64,000 nucleotides of DNA from Argentina anserina (taxonomy: Eukaryota; Streptophyta; Magnoliopsida; Rosales; Rosaceae), in the NCBI RefSeq assembly GCF_933775445.1, contig NW_026089531.1, forward strand, positions 310,001 through 374,000. The letters run 5' to 3'. The notes under the pieces are model-generated. The model was not told where the DNA came from and made no database searches. It saw nothing but the letters and a program-made list of their open reading frames with translations. Below, one piece after another: positions 11,499 to 23,300 of this stretch. The position numbers were made by a program, and so were the translations under genes. The first letter of the stretch is position 1; each line of letters opens with the position of its first letter.

Positions 11499-13208
11499 AT
11501 GCGAGTTTCTATTGAATTTGAGAGTTTTGCAAGTGTGGGAGTGTGTTTCATTCAAACTGAGTATCTTTACATCGATTGCGTATCTTTACTATACCAATTG
11601 CATATCTTTACATCGTTTGCGTATCTTTACTATTCCAATTGTGTATCTTTTCATTTCTCGTTTGAGTATCTTTCTGTAAGGCTTTCGGATGCGAGTTTCT
11701 ATTGAATTTGAGAGTTTTGCAAGTGTGGGAGTGTGTTTCATTCAAACTGAGTATCTTTACATCGTTTGCGTATCTTTACTATACCAATTGTGTATCTTTT
11801 CATTTCTCGTTTGAGTATCTTTCTGTAAGGCTTCTGATGCGAGTTTCTATTGTATTTGAGAGTTTTGCAAGTGTGGGAGTGTGTTTCTTTCAAACTGAGT
11901 ATCTTTACATCGTTTGCGTATCTTTACTATTCCAATTGGGTATCTTTACATCGTTTGCGTATCTTTACTATTCCAATTGTGTATCTTTTCATTTCTCGTT
12001 TGAGTATCTTTCTGTAAGGCTTTCAGATGCGAGTTTCTATTGAATTTGAGAGTTTTGCAAGTGTGGGAGTGTGTTTCTTTCAAACTGAGTATCTTTACAT
12101 CGTTTGCGTATCTTTACTATTCCAATTGTGTATCTTTACATCGTTTGCGTATCTTTACTATTCCAATTGTGTATCTTTACATCGTTTGCGTATATTTACT
12201 ATACCAATTGTGTATCTTTTCATTTCTCGTTTGAGTATCTTTCTGTAAGGCTTTCGGATGCGAGTTTCTATTGTATTTGAGAGTTTTGCAAGTGTGGGAG
12301 TGTGTTTCTTTCAAACTGAGTATCTTTACATCGTTTGCGTATCTTTACTATTCCAATTGTGTATCTTTACATCGTTTGCGTATCTTTACTATTCCAATTG
12401 TGTGTGTATCTTTTCATTTCTCGTTTGAGTATCTTTCTGTAAGGGTTCTGATGTAAGTTTTTATTGAATTTGAGAGTTTTGCAAGTGCGAGTGTGTTTCT
12501 TTCAAACTGAGTATCTTTACATCGTTTGCGTATCTTTACTATTCCAATTGCGTATCTTTACATCGTTTGCGTATCTTTACTATTCAAATTGTGTGTGTAT
12601 CTTTTCATTTCTCGTTTGAGTATCTTTCTGTAAGGCTTCTGATGTGAGTTTTTATTGAATTTGAGAGTTTTGCAAGTGCGAGTGTGTTTCTTTCAAACTG
12701 AGTATCTTTACATCGTTTGCGTATCTTTACTATTCCAATTGTGTATCTTTACATCGTTTGCGTATCTTTACTATACCAATTGTGTATCTTTTCATTTCTC
12801 GTTTGAGTATCTTTCTGTAAGGCTTCTGATGCGAGTTTCTATTGAATTTGAGAGTTTTGCAAGTGTGGGAGTGTGTTTCATTCAAACTGAGTATCTTTAC
12901 ATCGTTTGCGTATCTTTACTATACCAATTGCATATTTTTACATCGTTTGCGTATCTTTACTATTACAATTGTGTATCTTTTCATTTCTCGTTTGAGTATC
13001 TTTCTGTAAGGCTTTCGGATGCGAGTTTCTATTGAATTTGAGAGTTTTGCAAGTGTGGGAGTGTGTTTCATTCAAACTGAGTATCTTTACATCGTTTGCG
13101 TATCTTTACTATACCAATTGCATATCTTTACATCGTTTGCGTATCTTTACTATTCCAATTGTGTATCTTTTCATTTCTCGTTTGAGTATCTTTCTGTAAG
13201 GCTTTCGG
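11499..13208 (+). repeat. Mixed monomers between the 612-bp block and the 2043-bp block
   Basis: Starts are at 11499, 11689, 11837, 12027, 12258, 12451, 12642, 12829, 13019 and 13209 (190, 148, 190, 231, 193, 191, 187, 190 and 190 bp). The stretch 11702-12040 resembles 4779-5120 (offset 6923), so this part is a mosaic of material also found at 4-5 kb. Confidence 0.85.
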
Positions 13209-15251
13209 ATGCGAGTTTCTATTGAATTTGAGAGTTTTGCAAGTGTGGGAGTGTGTTTCATTCAAACTGAGTATCTTTACATCGTTTGCGTATCTTTACT
13301 ATACCAATTGTGTATCTTTTCATTTCTCGTTTGAGTATCTTTCTGTAAGGCTTCTGATGCGAGTTTCTATTGAATTTGAGAGTTTTGCAAGTGTGGGAGT
13401 GTGTTTCTTTCAAACTGAGTATCTTTACATCGTTTGCGTATCTTTACTATTCCAATTGTGTATCTTTACATCGTTTGCATATCTTTACTATTCCAATTGT
13501 GTATCTTTTCATTTCTTGTTTGAGTATCTTTCTGTAAGGCTTCTGATGCGAGTTTCTATTGTATTTAAGAGTTTTGCAAGTGTGGGAGTGTGTTTCTTTC
13601 AAACTGAGTATCTTTACATCGTTTGCGTATCTTTACTATTCCAATTGGGTATCTTTACATCGTTTGCGTATCTTTACTATTCCAATTGTGTATCTTTTCA
13701 TTTCTCGTTTGAGTATCTTTCTGTAAGGCTTTCAGATGCGAGTTTCTATTGAATTTGAGAGTTTTGCAAGTGTGGGAGTGTGTTTCTTTCAAACTGAGTA
13801 TCTTTACATCGTTTGCGTATCTTTACTATTCCAAATTTGTATCTTTACATCGTTTGCGTATATTTACTATTCCAATTGTGTATATTTTCATTTCTCGTTT
13901 GAGTATCTTTCTGTAAGGCTTTCGGATGCGAGTTTCTATTGTATTTGAGAGTTTTGCAAGTTAGGGAGTGTGTTTCTTTCAAACTGAGTATCTTTACATC
14001 GTTTGCGTATCTTTACTATTCCAATTGTGTATCTTTACATCGTTTGCGTATCTTTACTATTCCAATTGTGTATCTTTTCATTTCTCGTTTGAGTATCTTT
14101 CTGTAAGGCTTCTAATGCGAGTTTCTATTGTATTTGAGAGTTTTGCAAGTGTGGGAGTGTGTTTCTTTCAAACTGAGTATCTTTACATCGTTTGCGTATC
14201 TTTACTATTCCAATTGTGTATCTTTACATCGTTTGCGTATCTTTACTATTCCAATTGTGTATCTTTTCATTTCTCGTTTGAGTATCTTTCTGTAAGGCTT
14301 TCTGATGCGAGTTTCTATTGAATTTGAGAGTTTTGCAAGTGTGGGAGTGTGTTTCTTTTAAACTGAGTATCTTTACATCGTTTGCGTATGTTTACTATTC
14401 CAATTGTGTATCTTTACATCGTTTGCGTATCTTTACTATTCCAATTGTGTATCTTTTCATTTCTCGTTTGAGTATCTTTCTGTAAGGCTTCTGATGCGAG
14501 TTTCTATTGAATTTGAGAGTTTTGCAAGTGTGGGAGTGTGTTTCATTCAAACTGAGTATCTTTACATCGTTTGCGTATCTTTACTATTCCAATTGTGTAT
14601 CTTTTTATTTCTCATTTGAGTATCTTTCTGTAAGGCTTCTGATGCGAGTTTCTATTGAATTTGAGAGTTTTGCTAGTGTGGGAGTGTGTTTCTTTCAAAC
14701 TGAGTATCTTTATATCGTTTGCGTATCTTTACTATTCCAATTGTGTATCTTTACATCGTTTGCGTATCTTTACTATTCCAATTGTGTATCTTTTCATTTC
14801 TCGTTTGAGTATCTTTCTGTAAGGCTTCTGATGCGAGTTTCTATTGTATTTGAGAGTTTTGCAAGTGTGGGAGTGTGTTTCTTTCAAACTGAGTATCTTT
14901 ACATCGTTTGCGTATCTTTACTATTCCAATTGTGTATCTTTACATCGTTTGCGTATCTTTACTATTCCAATTGTGTATCTTTTCATTTCTCGTTTGAGTA
15001 TCTTTCTGTAAGGCTTCTGATGCGAGTTTTTTATTGAATTTGAGAGTTTTGCAAGTGTGGGAGTGTGTTTCTTTCAAACTGAGTATCTTTACATCGTTTG
15101 CGTATCATTACTATACCAATTGGGTATCTTTACATCGTTTGCGTATCTTTACTATACCAATTGTGTATCTTTACATCGTTTGCGTATCTTTACTATTCCA
15201 ATTGTGTATCTTTTCATTTCTCGTTTGAGTATCTTTCTGTAAGGCTTTCGG
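13209..15251 (+). repeat. 2043-bp higher-order repeat, copy 1
   Basis: The monomer order repeats with a constant 2043-bp offset from 15252. It includes the monomer at 13736 with CCAAATTTG and TGTATATTTT, also seen at 1537 and 3623. It has a G at 13648 (CCAATTGGG) where copy 2 has T at 15691, and AAGTTAGGG near 13961 where copy 2 has AAGTGAGGG. Confidence 0.9.
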
Positions 15252-17269
15252 ATGCGAGTTTCTATTGAATTTGAGAGTTTTGCAAGTGTGGGAGTGTGTT
15301 TCATTCAAACTGAGTATCTTTACATCGTTTGCGTATCTTTACTATACCAATTGTGTATCTTTTCATTTCTCGTTTGAGTATCTTTCTGTAAGGCTTCTGA
15401 TGCGAGTTTCTATTGAATTTGAGAGTTTTGCAAGTGTGGGAGTGTGTTTCTTTCAAACTGAGTATCTTTACATCGTTTGCGTATCTTTACTATTCCAATT
15501 GTGTATCTTTACATCGTTTGCATATCTTTACTATTCCAATTGTGTATCTTTTCATTTCTTGTTTGAGTATCTTTCTGTAAGGCTTCTGATGCGAGTTTCT
15601 ATTGTATTTAAGAGTTTTGCAAGTGTGGGAGTGTGTTTCTTTCAAACTGAGTATCTTTACATCGTTTGCGTATCTTTACTATTCCAATTGTGTATCTTTA
15701 CATCGTTTGCGTATCTTTACTATTCCAATTGTGTATCTTTTCATTTCTCGTTTGAGTATCTTTCTGTAAGGCTTTCAGATGCGAGTTTCTATTGAATTTG
15801 AGAGTTTTGCAAGTGTGGGAGTGTGTTTCTTTCAAACTGAGTATCTTTACATCGTTTGCGTATCTTTACTATTCCAAATTTGTATCTTTACATCGTTTGC
15901 GTATATTTACTATTCCAATTGTGTATATTTTCATTTCTCGTTTGAGTATCTTTCTGTAAGGCTTTCGGATGCGAGTTTCTATTGTATTTGAGAGTTTTGC
16001 AAGTGAGGGAGTGTGTTTCTTTCAAACTGAGTATCTTTACATCGTTTGCGTATCTTTACTATTCCAATTGTGTATCTTTACATCGTTTGCGTATCTTTAC
16101 TATTCCAATTGTGTATCTTTTCATTTCTCGTTTGAGTATCTTTCTGTAAGGCTTCTAATGCGAGTTTCTATTGTATTTGAGAGTTTTGCAAGTGTGGGAG
16201 TGTGTTTCTTTCAAACTGAGTATCTTTACATCGTTTGCGTATCTTTACTATTCCAATTGTGTATCTTTACATCGTTTGCGTATCTTTACTATTCCAATTG
16301 TGTATCTTTTCATTTCTCGTTTGAGTATCTTTCTGTAAGGCTTTCTGATGCGAGTTTCTATTGAATTTGAGAGTTTTGCAAGTGTGGGAGTGTGTTTCTT
16401 TTAAACTGAGTATCTTTACATCGTTTGCGTATGTTTACTATTCCAATTGTGTATCTTTACATCGTTTGCGTATCTTTACTATTCCAATTGTGTATCTTTT
16501 CATTTCTCGTTTGAGTATCTTTCTGTAAGGCTTCTGATGCGAGTTTCTATTGAATTTGAGAGTTTTGCAAGTGTGGGAGTGTGTTTCATTCAAACTGAGT
16601 ATCTTTACATCGTTTGCGTATCTTTACTATTCCAATTGTGTATCTTTTTATTTCTCATTTGAGTATCTTTCTGTAAGGCTTCTGATGCGAGTTTCTATTG
16701 AATTTGAGAGTTTTGCTAGTGTGGGAGTGTGTTTCTTTCAAACTGAGTATCTTTATATCGTTTGCGTATCTTTACTATTCCAATTGTGTATCTTTACATC
16801 GTTTGCGTATCTTTACTATTCCAATTGTGTATCTTTTCATTTCTCGTTTGAGTATCTTTCTGTAAGGCTTCTGATGCGAGTTTCTATTGTATTTGAGAGT
16901 TTTGCAAGTGTGGGAGTGTGTTTCTTTCAAACTGAGTATCTTTACATCGTTTGCGTATCTTTACTATTCCAATTGTGTATCTTTACATCGTTTGCGTATC
17001 TTTACTATTCCAATTGTGTATCTTTTCATTTCTCGTTTGAGTATCTTTCTGTAAGGCTTCTGATGCGAGTTTTTTATTGAATTTGAGAGTTTTGCAAGTG
17101 TGGGAGTGTGTTTCTTTCAAACTGAGTATCTTTACATCGTTTGCGTATCATTACTATACCAATTGGGTATCTTTACATCGTTTGCGTATCTTTACTATAC
17201 CAATTGTGTATCTTTACATCGTTTGCGTATCTTTACTATTCCAATTGTGTATCTTTTCATTTCTCGTTT
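15252..17269 (+). repeat. 2043-bp higher-order repeat, copy 2 (nearly complete)
   Basis: Matches 13209 to about 15226. It ends where the 23-bp block changes from CTCGTTTGAG to CTCGTTTGCG near 17270. A further relative of this unit lies at about 21351 within the second 6099-bp copy. That relative carries the copy 1 base (G at 21790), although by the 6099-bp offset it corresponds to copy 2 (T at 15691). Confidence 0.88.
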
Positions 17270-17482
17270 GCGTATCTTTCTGTAAGGCTTCTGATGCGAG
17301 TTTCTATTGTATTTGAGAGTTTTGCAAGTGTGGGAGTGTGTTTCTTTCAAACTGAGTATCTTTACATCGTTTGCGTATCTTTACTATTCCAATTGTGTAT
17401 CTTTACATCGTTTGCGTATCTTTACTATTCCAATTGTGTATCTTTTCATTTCTCGTTTGAGTATCTTTCTGTAAGGCTTCTG
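17063..17482 (+). repeat. 420-bp dimer (231 + 189 bp)
   Basis: The monomer at 17063 (231 bp, GAGTTTTTTATTG, CATTACTATACCAATTGGG) plus that at 17294 (189 bp) form a 420-bp unit. A second copy of the first member starts at 17483, expanded to four sub-repeats. The same pairing recurs from 18955 and in the later copies near 23162, 25054 and 29726. Confidence 0.87.
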
Positions 17483-17754
17483 ATGCGAGTTTTTTATTGA
17501 ATTTGAGAGTTTTGCAAGTGTGGGAGTGTGTTTCTTTCAAACTGAGTATCTTTACATCGTTTGCGTATCATTACTATACCAATTGGGTATCTTTACATCG
17601 TTTGCGTATCTTTACTATACCAATTGTGTATCTTTACATCGTTTGCGTATCTTTACTATACCAATTGTGTATCTTTACATCGTTTGCGTATCTTTACTAT
17701 ACCAATTGTGTATCTTTTCATTTCTCGTTTGAGTATCTTTCTGTAAGGCTTCTG
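17483..17754 (+). repeat. 272-bp monomer with four sub-repeats
   Basis: Four 41-bp units occur in a row. The first carries the rare marker CATTACTATACCAATTGGG and all four have ACTATACC instead of ACTATTCC. One extra T in the TTTTTT run (GAGTTTTTTATTG) explains 272 rather than 271 bp. An identical arrangement lies 6099 bp downstream, from about 23582. Confidence 0.92.
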
Positions 17755-18765
17755 ATGCGAGTTTCTATTGAATTTGAGAGTTTTGCAAGTGTGGGAGTGT
17801 GTTTCATTCAAACTGAGTATCTTTACATCGTTTGCGTATCTTTACTATTCCAATTGTGTATCTTTTTATTTCTCATTTGAGTATCTTTCTGTAAGGCTTC
17901 TGATGCGAGTTTCTATTGAATTTGAGAGTTTTGCTAGTGTGGGAGTGTGTTTCTTTCAAACTGAGTATCTTTATATCGTTTGCGTATCTTTACTATTCCA
18001 ATTGTGTATCTTTACATCGTTTGCGTATCTTTACTATTCCAATTGTGTATCTTTTCATTTCTCGTTTGAGTATCTTTCTGTAAGGCTTCTGATGCGAGTT
18101 TCTATTGAATTTGAGAGTTTTGCAAGTGTGGGAGTGTGTTTCATTCAAACTGAGTATCTTTACATCGTTTGCGTATCTTTACTATTCCAATTGTGTATCT
18201 TTTTATTTCTCATTTGAGTATCTTTCTGTAAGGCTTCTGATGCGAGTTTCTATTGAATTTGAGAGTTTTGCTAGTGTGGGAGTGTGTTTCTTTCAAACTG
18301 AGTATCTTTATATCGTTTGCGTATCTTTACTATTCCAATTGTGTATCTTTACATCGTTTGCGTATCTTTACTATTCCAATTGTGTATCTTTTCATTTCTC
18401 GTTTGAGTATCTTTCTGTAAGGCTTCTGATGCGAGTTTCTATTGAATTTGAGAGTTTTGCAAGTGTGGGAGTGTGTTTCATTCAAACTGAGTATCTTTAC
18501 ATCGTTTGCGTATCTTTACTATTCCAATTGTGTATCTTTTTATTTCTCATTTGAGTATCTTTCTGTAAGGCTTCTGATGCGAGTTTCTATTGAATTTGAG
18601 AGTTTTGCTAGTGTGGGAGTGTGTTTCTTTCAAACTGAGTATCTTTATATCGTTTGCGTATCTTTACTATTCCAATTGTGTATCTTTACATCGTTTGCGT
18701 ATCTTTACTATTCCAATTGTGTATCTTTTCATTTCTCGTTTGAGTATCTTTCTGTAAGGCTTCTG
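17755..18765 (+). repeat. Three 337-bp dimers (148 + 189 bp)
   Basis: Starts at 17755, 18092, 18429 and 18766 are exactly 337 bp apart. Each dimer has a 148-bp monomer (CATTCAAACTG, TTTTTATTTCTCATTTGAG) and a 189-bp monomer marked by TTTTGCTAGTG and TTTATATCG. I saw no difference between the three copies. Confidence 0.93.
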
Positions 18766-20388
18766 ATGCGAGTTTCTATTGTATTTGAGAGTTTTGCAAG
18801 TGTGGGAGTGTGTTTCTTTCAAACTGAGTATCTTTACATCGTTTGCGTATCTTTACTATTCCAATTGTGTATCTTTACATCGTTTGCGTATCTTTACTAT
18901 TCCAATTGTGTATCTTTTCATTTCTCGTTTGAGTATCTTTCTGTAAGGCTTCTGATGCGAGTTTTTTATTGAATTTGAGAGTTTTGCAAGTGTGGGAGTG
19001 TGTTTCTTTCAAACTGAGTATCTTTACATCGTTTGCGTATCATTACTATACCAATTGGGTATCTTTACATCGTTTGCGTATCTTTACTATACCAATTGTG
19101 TATCTTTACATCGTTTGCGTATCTTTACTATTCCAATTGTGTATCTTTTCATTTCTCGTTTGCGTATCTTTCTGTAAGGCTTCTGATGCGAGTTTCTATT
19201 GTATTTGAGAGTTTTGCAAGTGTGGGAGTGTGTTTCTTTCAAACTGAGTATCTTTACATCGTTTGCGTATCTTTACTATTCCAATTGTGTATCTTTACAT
19301 CGTTTGCGTATCTTTACTATTCCAATTGTGTATCTTTTCATTTCTCGTTTGAGTATCTTTCTGTAAGGCTTCTGATGCGAGTTTTTTATTGAATTTGAGA
19401 GTTTTGCAAGTGTGGGAGTGTGTTTCTTTCAAACTGAGTATCTTTACATCGTTTGCGTATCTTTACTATACCAATTGTGTATCTTTACATCGTTTGCGTA
19501 TCTTTACTATACCAATTGTGTATCTTTACATCGTTTGCGTATCTTTACTATACCAATTGTGTATCTTTTCATTTCTCGTTTGAGTATCTTTCTGTAAGGC
19601 TTCTGTCGCGAGTTTCTATTGAATTTGAGAGTTTTGCAAGTGTGGGAGTGTGTTTCTTTCAAACTGAGTATCTTTACATCGTTTGCGTATCTTTACTATT
19701 CCAATTGTGTATCTTTACATCGTTTGCGTATCTTTACTATTCCAATTGTGTATCTTTTCATTTCTCGTTTGAGTATCTTTCTGTAAGGCTTCTGATGCGA
19801 GTTTCTATTGTATTTGAGAGTTTTGCAATTGTGGGAGTGTGTTTCTTTCAAACTGAGTATCTTTACATCGTTTGCGTATCTTTACTATTCTAATTGTGTA
19901 TATTTACATCGTTTGCGTATCTTTACTATTCCAATTGTGTATCTTTACATCGTTTGCGTATCTTTAGTATTCCAATTGTGTATCGTTTCATTTCTTGTTT
20001 GAGTATCTTTCTGTAAGGCTTTCTGATGTGAGTTTCTATTGAATTTGAGAGTTTTGCAAGTGTGGGAATTTGTTTCTTTTAAACTGAGTATCTTTACATC
20101 GTTTGCGTATCTTTACTATTCCAATTGTATATCTTACATCGTTTGCGTATCTTTACTATTCCAATTGTGTATCGTTTCATTTCTTGTTTGAGTATCTTTC
20201 TGTAAGGCTTTCTGATGTGAGTTTCTATTGAATTTGAGAGTTTTGCAAGTGTGGGAATTTGTTTCTTTTAAACTGAGTATCTTTACATCGTTTGCGTATG
20301 TTTACTATTCCAATTGTATATCTTACATCGTTTGCGTATCTTTACTATTCCAATTGTGTATCTTTTCATTTCTCGTTTGAGTATCTTT

Positions 20389-23300
20389 CTGTAAGGCTTT
20401 CTGATGCGAGTTTCTATTGAATTTGAGAGTTTTGCAAGTGTGGGAGTGTGTTTCTTTTAAACTGAGTATCTTTACATCGTTTGCGTATGTTTACTATTCC
20501 AATTGTGTATCTTTACATCGTTTGCGTATCTTTACTATTCCAATTGTGTATCTTTTCATTTCTCGTTTGAGTATCTTTCTGTAAGGCTTCTGATGCGAGT
20601 TTCTATTGAATTTGAGAGTTTTGCAAGTGTGGGAGTGTGTTTCATTCAAACTGAGTATCTTTACATCGTTTGCGTATCTTTACTATTCCAATTGTGTATC
20701 TTTTTATTTCTCATTTGAGTATCTTTCTGTAAGGCTTCTGATGCGAGTTTCTATTGAATTTGAGAGTTTTGCTAGTGTGGGAGTGTGTTTCTTTCAAACT
20801 GAGTATCTTTATATCGTTTGCGTATCTTTACTATTCCAATTGTGTATCTTTACATCGTTTGCGTATCTTTACTATTCCAATTGTGTATCTTTTCATTTCT
20901 CGTTTGAGTATCTTTCTGTAAGGCTTCTGATGCGAGTTTCTATTGTATTTGAGAGTTTTGCAAGTGTGGGAGTGTGTTTCTTTCAAACTGAGTATCTTTA
21001 CATCGTTTGCGTATCTTTACTATTCCAATTGTGTATCTTTACATCGTTTGCGTATCTTTACTATTCCAATTGTGTATCTTTTCATTTCTCGTTTGAGTAT
21101 CTTTCTGTAAGGCTTCTGATGCGAGTTTTTTATTGAATTTGAGAGTTTTGCAAGTGTGGGAGTGTGTTTCTTTCAAACTGAGTATCTTTACATCGTTTGC
21201 GTATCATTACTATACCAATTGGGTATCTTTACATCGTTTGCGTATCTTTACTATACCAATTGTGTATCTTTACATCGTTTGCGTATCTTTACTATTCCAA
21301 TTGTGTATCTTTTCATTTCTCGTTTGAGTATCTTTCTGTAAGGCTTTCGGATGCGAGTTTCTATTGAATTTGAGAGTTTTGCAAGTGTGGGAGTGTGTTT
21401 CATTCAAACTGAGTATCTTTACATCGTTTGCGTATCTTTACTATACCAATTGTGTATCTTTTCATTTCTCGTTTGAGTATCTTTCTGTAAGGCTTCTGAT
21501 GCGAGTTTCTATTGAATTTGAGAGTTTTGCAAGTGTGGGAGTGTGTTTCTTTCAAACTGAGTATCTTTACATCGTTTGCGTATCTTTACTATTCCAATTG
21601 TGTATCTTTACATCGTTTGCATATCTTTACTATTCCAATTGTGTATCTTTTCATTTCTTGTTTGAGTATCTTTCTGTAAGGCTTCTGATGCGAGTTTCTA
21701 TTGTATTTAAGAGTTTTGCAAGTGTGGGAGTGTGTTTCTTTCAAACTGAGTATCTTTACATCGTTTGCGTATCTTTACTATTCCAATTGGGTATCTTTAC
21801 ATCGTTTGCGTATCTTTACTATTCCAATTGTGTATCTTTTCATTTCTCGTTTGAGTATCTTTCTGTAAGGCTTTCAGATGCGAGTTTCTATTGAATTTGA
21901 GAGTTTTGCAAGTGTGGGAGTGTGTTTCTTTCAAACTGAGTATCTTTACATCGTTTGCGTATCTTTACTATTCCAAATTTGTATCTTTACATCGTTTGCG
22001 TATATTTACTATTCCAATTGTGTATATTTTCATTTCTCGTTTGAGTATCTTTCTGTAAGGCTTTCGGATGCGAGTTTCTATTGTATTTGAGAGTTTTGCA
22101 AGTGAGGGAGTGTGTTTCTTTCAAACTGAGTATCTTTACATCGTTTGCGTATCTTTACTATTCCAATTGTGTATCTTTACATCGTTTGCGTATCTTTACT
22201 ATTCCAATTGTGTATCTTTTCATTTCTCGTTTGAGTATCTTTCTGTAAGGCTTCTAATGCGAGTTTCTATTGTATTTGAGAGTTTTGCAAGTGTGGGAGT
22301 GTGTTTCTTTCAAACTGAGTATCTTTACATCGTTTGCGTATCTTTACTATTCCAATTGTGTATCTTTACATCGTTTGCGTATCTTTACTATTCCAATTGT
22401 GTATCTTTTCATTTCTCGTTTGAGTATCTTTCTGTAAGGCTTTCTGATGCGAGTTTCTATTGAATTTGAGAGTTTTGCAAGTGTGGGAGTGTGTTTCTTT
22501 TAAACTGAGTATCTTTACATCGTTTGCGTATGTTTACTATTCCAATTGTGTATCTTTACATCGTTTGCGTATCTTTACTATTCCAATTGTGTATCTTTTC
22601 ATTTCTCGTTTGAGTATCTTTCTGTAAGGCTTCTGATGCGAGTTTCTATTGAATTTGAGAGTTTTGCAAGTGTGGGAGTGTGTTTCATTCAAACTGAGTA
22701 TCTTTACATCGTTTGCGTATCTTTACTATTCCAATTGTGTATCTTTTTATTTCTCATTTGAGTATCTTTCTGTAAGGCTTCTGATGCGAGTTTCTATTGA
22801 ATTTGAGAGTTTTGCTAGTGTGGGAGTGTGTTTCTTTCAAACTGAGTATCTTTATATCGTTTGCGTATCTTTACTATTCCAATTGTGTATCTTTACATCG
22901 TTTGCGTATCTTTACTATTCCAATTGTGTATCTTTTCATTTCTCGTTTGAGTATCTTTCTGTAAGGCTTCTGATGCGAGTTTCTATTGTATTTGAGAGTT
23001 TTGCAAGTGTGGGAGTGTGTTTCTTTCAAACTGAGTATCTTTACATCGTTTGCGTATCTTTACTATTCCAATTGTGTATCTTTACATCGTTTGCGTATCT
23101 TTACTATTCCAATTGTGTATCTTTTCATTTCTCGTTTGAGTATCTTTCTGTAAGGCTTCTGATGCGAGTTTTTTATTGAATTTGAGAGTTTTGCAAGTGT
23201 GGGAGTGTGTTTCTTTCAAACTGAGTATCTTTACATCGTTTGCGTATCATTACTATACCAATTGGGTATCTTTACATCGTTTGCGTATCTTTACTATACC

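Larger units (their letters stand above)
14290..20388 (+). repeat. 6099-bp tandem duplication, copy 1
   Basis: A constant 6099-bp offset links 14404/20503, 14507/20606, 15034/21133, 16550/22649, 17768/23867, 18442/24541, 19389/25488 and 19808/25907. The left edge is ambiguous by about one monomer because neighbouring units are alike. The unit includes the 2043-bp copy 2, a 420-bp dimer (17063, 17483), three 337-bp dimers and a run of diverged monomers at about 19.8-20.4 kb (TTAGTATTCC, GTATCGTTTC, GGGAATTTG, TCTTACATCG). Confidence 0.92.
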
